7,910 nucleotides of DNA, taken from Roseomonas sp. (GTDB taxonomy: Bacteria > Pseudomonadota > Alphaproteobacteria > Acetobacterales > Acetobacteraceae). The number at the start of each line of letters is the position of its first letter. Positions within the stretch are counted from its first letter, which is position 1. The DNA lies in NCBI GenBank assembly GCA_020249415.1, contig JADCFR010000136.1, positions 1-7,910 on the forward strand, written 5' to 3'. A program made the position numbers and the translations under genes. Shown here in pieces: positions 6,098 through 7,910 of the stretch. Below the pieces are notes generated by a model. It saw only the letters and a program-made list of their open reading frames with translations. It made no database searches and had not been told where the DNA came from.

Positions 6098-7910
6098 ATG
6101 AATGTTATCGCCCCCGGCCCCGTGCTGTTCATGCCGGAAAAGCGCCCCGCGCCCCCGGCCACACGCCGGCTGACCGTGACCGCGCCTTTTGAACCGAATG
6201 GCGATCAACCGCGCGCCATTGCGGAGCTTGTCGCTGGCCTGCAAGCCGCCGAACGCGATCAGGTGCTGCTGGGTGTCACCGGTTCCGGCAAGACCTTCAC
6301 CATGGCCAAGGTGATTGAGGCGGTGCAACGCCCAACCCTGATCCTGGCACCGAACAAGACACTCGCCGCACAGCTTTATGGTGAGATGAAAAGCTTCTTC
6401 CCGGAAAACGCGGTGGAATATTTCGTGTCCTACTATGACTACTACCAGCCGGAAGCCTATGTGCCGCGCACCGATACCTATATCGAAAAAGACGCGCAGA
6501 TCAACGAACAGATAGACCGCATGCGCCATTCCGCGACACAGGCGCTGTTGGAACGCAATGACGTGGTGATCGTTGCCTCGGTATCCTGCATTTATGGTAT
6601 CGGTTCGGTTGAGACTTATTCGCGCATGGTGGTGAAGCTGGAAGCCGGCGGGCAGATTGACCGTGATGTGCTGGTGAAGGGCCTGGTGGAGCAGCAATAT
6701 CGCCGCAACGACAATTTCTTCGCCCGCGGCACGTTCCGTATTCGTGGCGAAACCGTTGATCTATGGCCGAGTCATTTGGAAGACCGCGCCTGGCGTGTCT
6801 CGCTCTTTGGTGATGAGATCGAGGCGATCCGCGAATTTGACCCTCTGACCGGTGAAATCACCGCCGAGATGGAACGCGTTTCCATCTACGCCAATAGCCA
6901 CTATGTCACGCCACGCCCGACGCTGACACAAGCCATCACGCGCATCAAGGATGAATTGAAGGAACATCTGGCGAAGCTGCATGCAGAAGGCAAATTGTTG
7001 GAAGCGCAGCGGCTGGAACAGCGCACCATCTTCGATATCGAAATGATGGAAACCACCGGTTCCTGCAAGGGAATCGAAAACTACAGCCGTTACCTCACGG
7101 GCCGTAATCCGGGCGAACCGCCGCCCACACTTTTCGAATACCTGCCGGAAAATGCGCTGCTGATCGTGGATGAAAGCCATGTCACCGTGCCGCAGATCGG
7201 CGGCATGTATCGCGGCGACTATAATCGCAAGACTGTCCTTTCCGAATATGGCTTTCGCCTGCCAAGCTGCACCGATAACCGCCCCCTCAAATTCGAGGAA
7301 TGGGATACCTACCGCCCGCCCTCCATCTTCGTCAGCGCCACGCCAGGCCCGTGGGAGATGGAACGCACCGGCGGCGCCTTTGCCGAACAGGTGATTCGCC
7401 CAACCGGCCTGGTTGATCCCGTGACCGAAATCCGCCCGGTGGAAAAGCAGGTGGATGATCTGCTGGCCGAATGCCGCGAAGTCGCCAAGCATGGCGGGCG
7501 CGTGCTGGTCACGACACTGACCAAGCGCATGGCCGAAGATTTGACTGAATACATGACCGAAGCCGGCATTCGCGTGCGCTATCTGCATTCGGATATCGAC
7601 ACGCTGGAACGCATCGAAATCATTCGCGATTTGCGCAAGGGTGTTTTTGATGTGCTGGTCGGCATCAATCTGCTGCGCGAAGGCTTGGATATTCCCGAAT
7701 GCGCGCTGGTCGCGATTCTGGATGCCGATAAGGAAGGGTTTCTGCGCAGCACTACGTCGCTCATTCAAACCATCGGTCGCGCTGCGCGCAATGTGGATGG
7801 CCGTGTGGTGCTCTATGCCGATGTGATGACCGATAGCCTGCGCCGCGCCTTGGAAGAAACGGCACGCCGGCGATCAAAGCAGGAAGCCTGGAACAAGGAA
7901 CACGGCATCA
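6098..7910 (+). CDS. uvrB: UvrB, excinuclease ABC subunit B (3' end outside the window)
   Basis: The frame is open from the ATG at 6098 to the right edge, giving 604 codons of a protein usually about 670 residues or more; only the C-terminal tail with the UvrC-binding UVR motif should be missing. UvrB loads with UvrA onto damaged DNA, verifies the lesion and recruits UvrC for dual incision in nucleotide excision repair. Landmarks are [11 protein letters not shown] from residue 31, Walker A GVTGSGKT at 59-66, and the damage-probing beta-hairpin with [12 protein letters not shown] from 112. DESH (motif II) is at 358-361, [13 protein letters not shown] lies in the second helicase lobe, and motif [10 protein letters not shown] is at 557-564. 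No stop or frameshift was found. There is no good Shine-Dalgarno at normal spacing; 6098 is chosen because no in-frame ATG, GTG or TTG lies in the 70 bp before it. A start at ATG 6131 is possible. No SOS box was recognised upstream. Confidence 0.97.
   Translation, partial: MNVIAPGPVLFMPEKRPAPPATRRLTVTAPFEPNGDQPRAIAELVAGLQAAERDQVLLGVTGSGKTFTMAKVIEAVQRPTLILAPNKTLAAQLYGEMKSFFPENAVEYFVSYYDYYQPEAYVPRTDTYIEKDAQINEQIDRMRHSATQALLERNDVVIVASVSCIYGIGSVETYSRMVVKLEAGGQIDRDVLVKGLVEQQYRRNDNFFARGTFRIRGETVDLWPSHLEDRAWRVSLFGDEIEAIREFDPLTGEITAEMERVSIYANSHYVTPRPTLTQAITRIKDELKEHLAKLHAEGKLLEAQRLEQRTIFDIEMMETTGSCKGIENYSRYLTGRNPGEPPPTLFEYLPENALLIVDESHVTVPQIGGMYRGDYNRKTVLSEYGFRLPSCTDNRPLKFEEWDTYRPPSIFVSATPGPWEMERTGGAFAEQVIRPTGLVDPVTEIRPVEKQVDDLLAECREVAKHGGRVLVTTLTKRMAEDLTEYMTEAGIRVRYLHSDIDTLERIEIIRDLRKGVFDVLVGINLLREGLDIPECALVAILDADKEGFLRSTTSLIQTIGRAARNVDGRVVLYADVMTDSLRRALEETARRRSKQEAWNKEHGI

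Noticed and set aside
6761..7768. 335-codon minus-strand open frame within uvrB (and another at 6089-6697)
   Set aside because: UvrB motifs run unbroken on the plus strand through both; the antisense frames are shadows.

Overview
The window looks like chromosomal DNA from a moderately GC-rich proteobacterium. The best guess is an alphaproteobacterium, possibly Acetobacteraceae or a relative. The grounds are the Bug-type solute receptor, the mix of small catabolic enzyme families and the codon use; no rRNA or other strict marker is present. I see no mobile element, CRISPR array, tRNA or phage gene.

Region 1 (1-602, minus strand) is the N-terminal two thirds of a beta-hydroxyacid dehydrogenase of the 3-hydroxyisobutyrate dehydrogenase family, which runs off the left edge. 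Region 2 (603-896) is the divergent spacer between it and the next operon. It holds a perfect 10-bp palindrome, a possible hairpin and a possible 20-codon leader ORF that overlaps the next start codon.

Region 3 (897-5568, plus strand) is a compact four-gene catabolic operon: a flavin Baeyer-Villiger monooxygenase, an HpcH/HpaI class II aldolase, an acyl-CoA dehydrogenase-like flavoprotein, and a secreted Bug-family (tripartite tricarboxylate transporter type) solute-binding protein. Gaps are 10, 30 and 63 bp, and each downstream gene has a strong Shine-Dalgarno. Together with the divergent dehydrogenase this suggests uptake and oxidative breakdown of a carbonyl-containing organic acid. A Baeyer-Villiger oxygenation could give an ester or lactone, and the aldolase, CoA-ester and hydroxyacid steps would follow. 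The substrate cannot be read from the sequence. No lactonase/esterase, CoA ligase/transferase or TctA/TctB membrane subunit is in view. The acyl-CoA dehydrogenase appears to lack an acidic residue at both usual catalytic-base positions, which is the most unusual protein feature here.

Region 4 (5576-6016, minus strand) is a small DUF3429-type membrane protein, convergent with the operon. Region 5 (6098-7910, plus strand) is the first 604 codons of uvrB, the nucleotide excision repair helicase, cut by the right edge. These are housekeeping or general genes and probably mark the border of the catabolic cluster. I found no clearly new multi-gene system. The best candidates for follow-up are the catabolic cluster as a pathway and the atypical acyl-CoA dehydrogenase.
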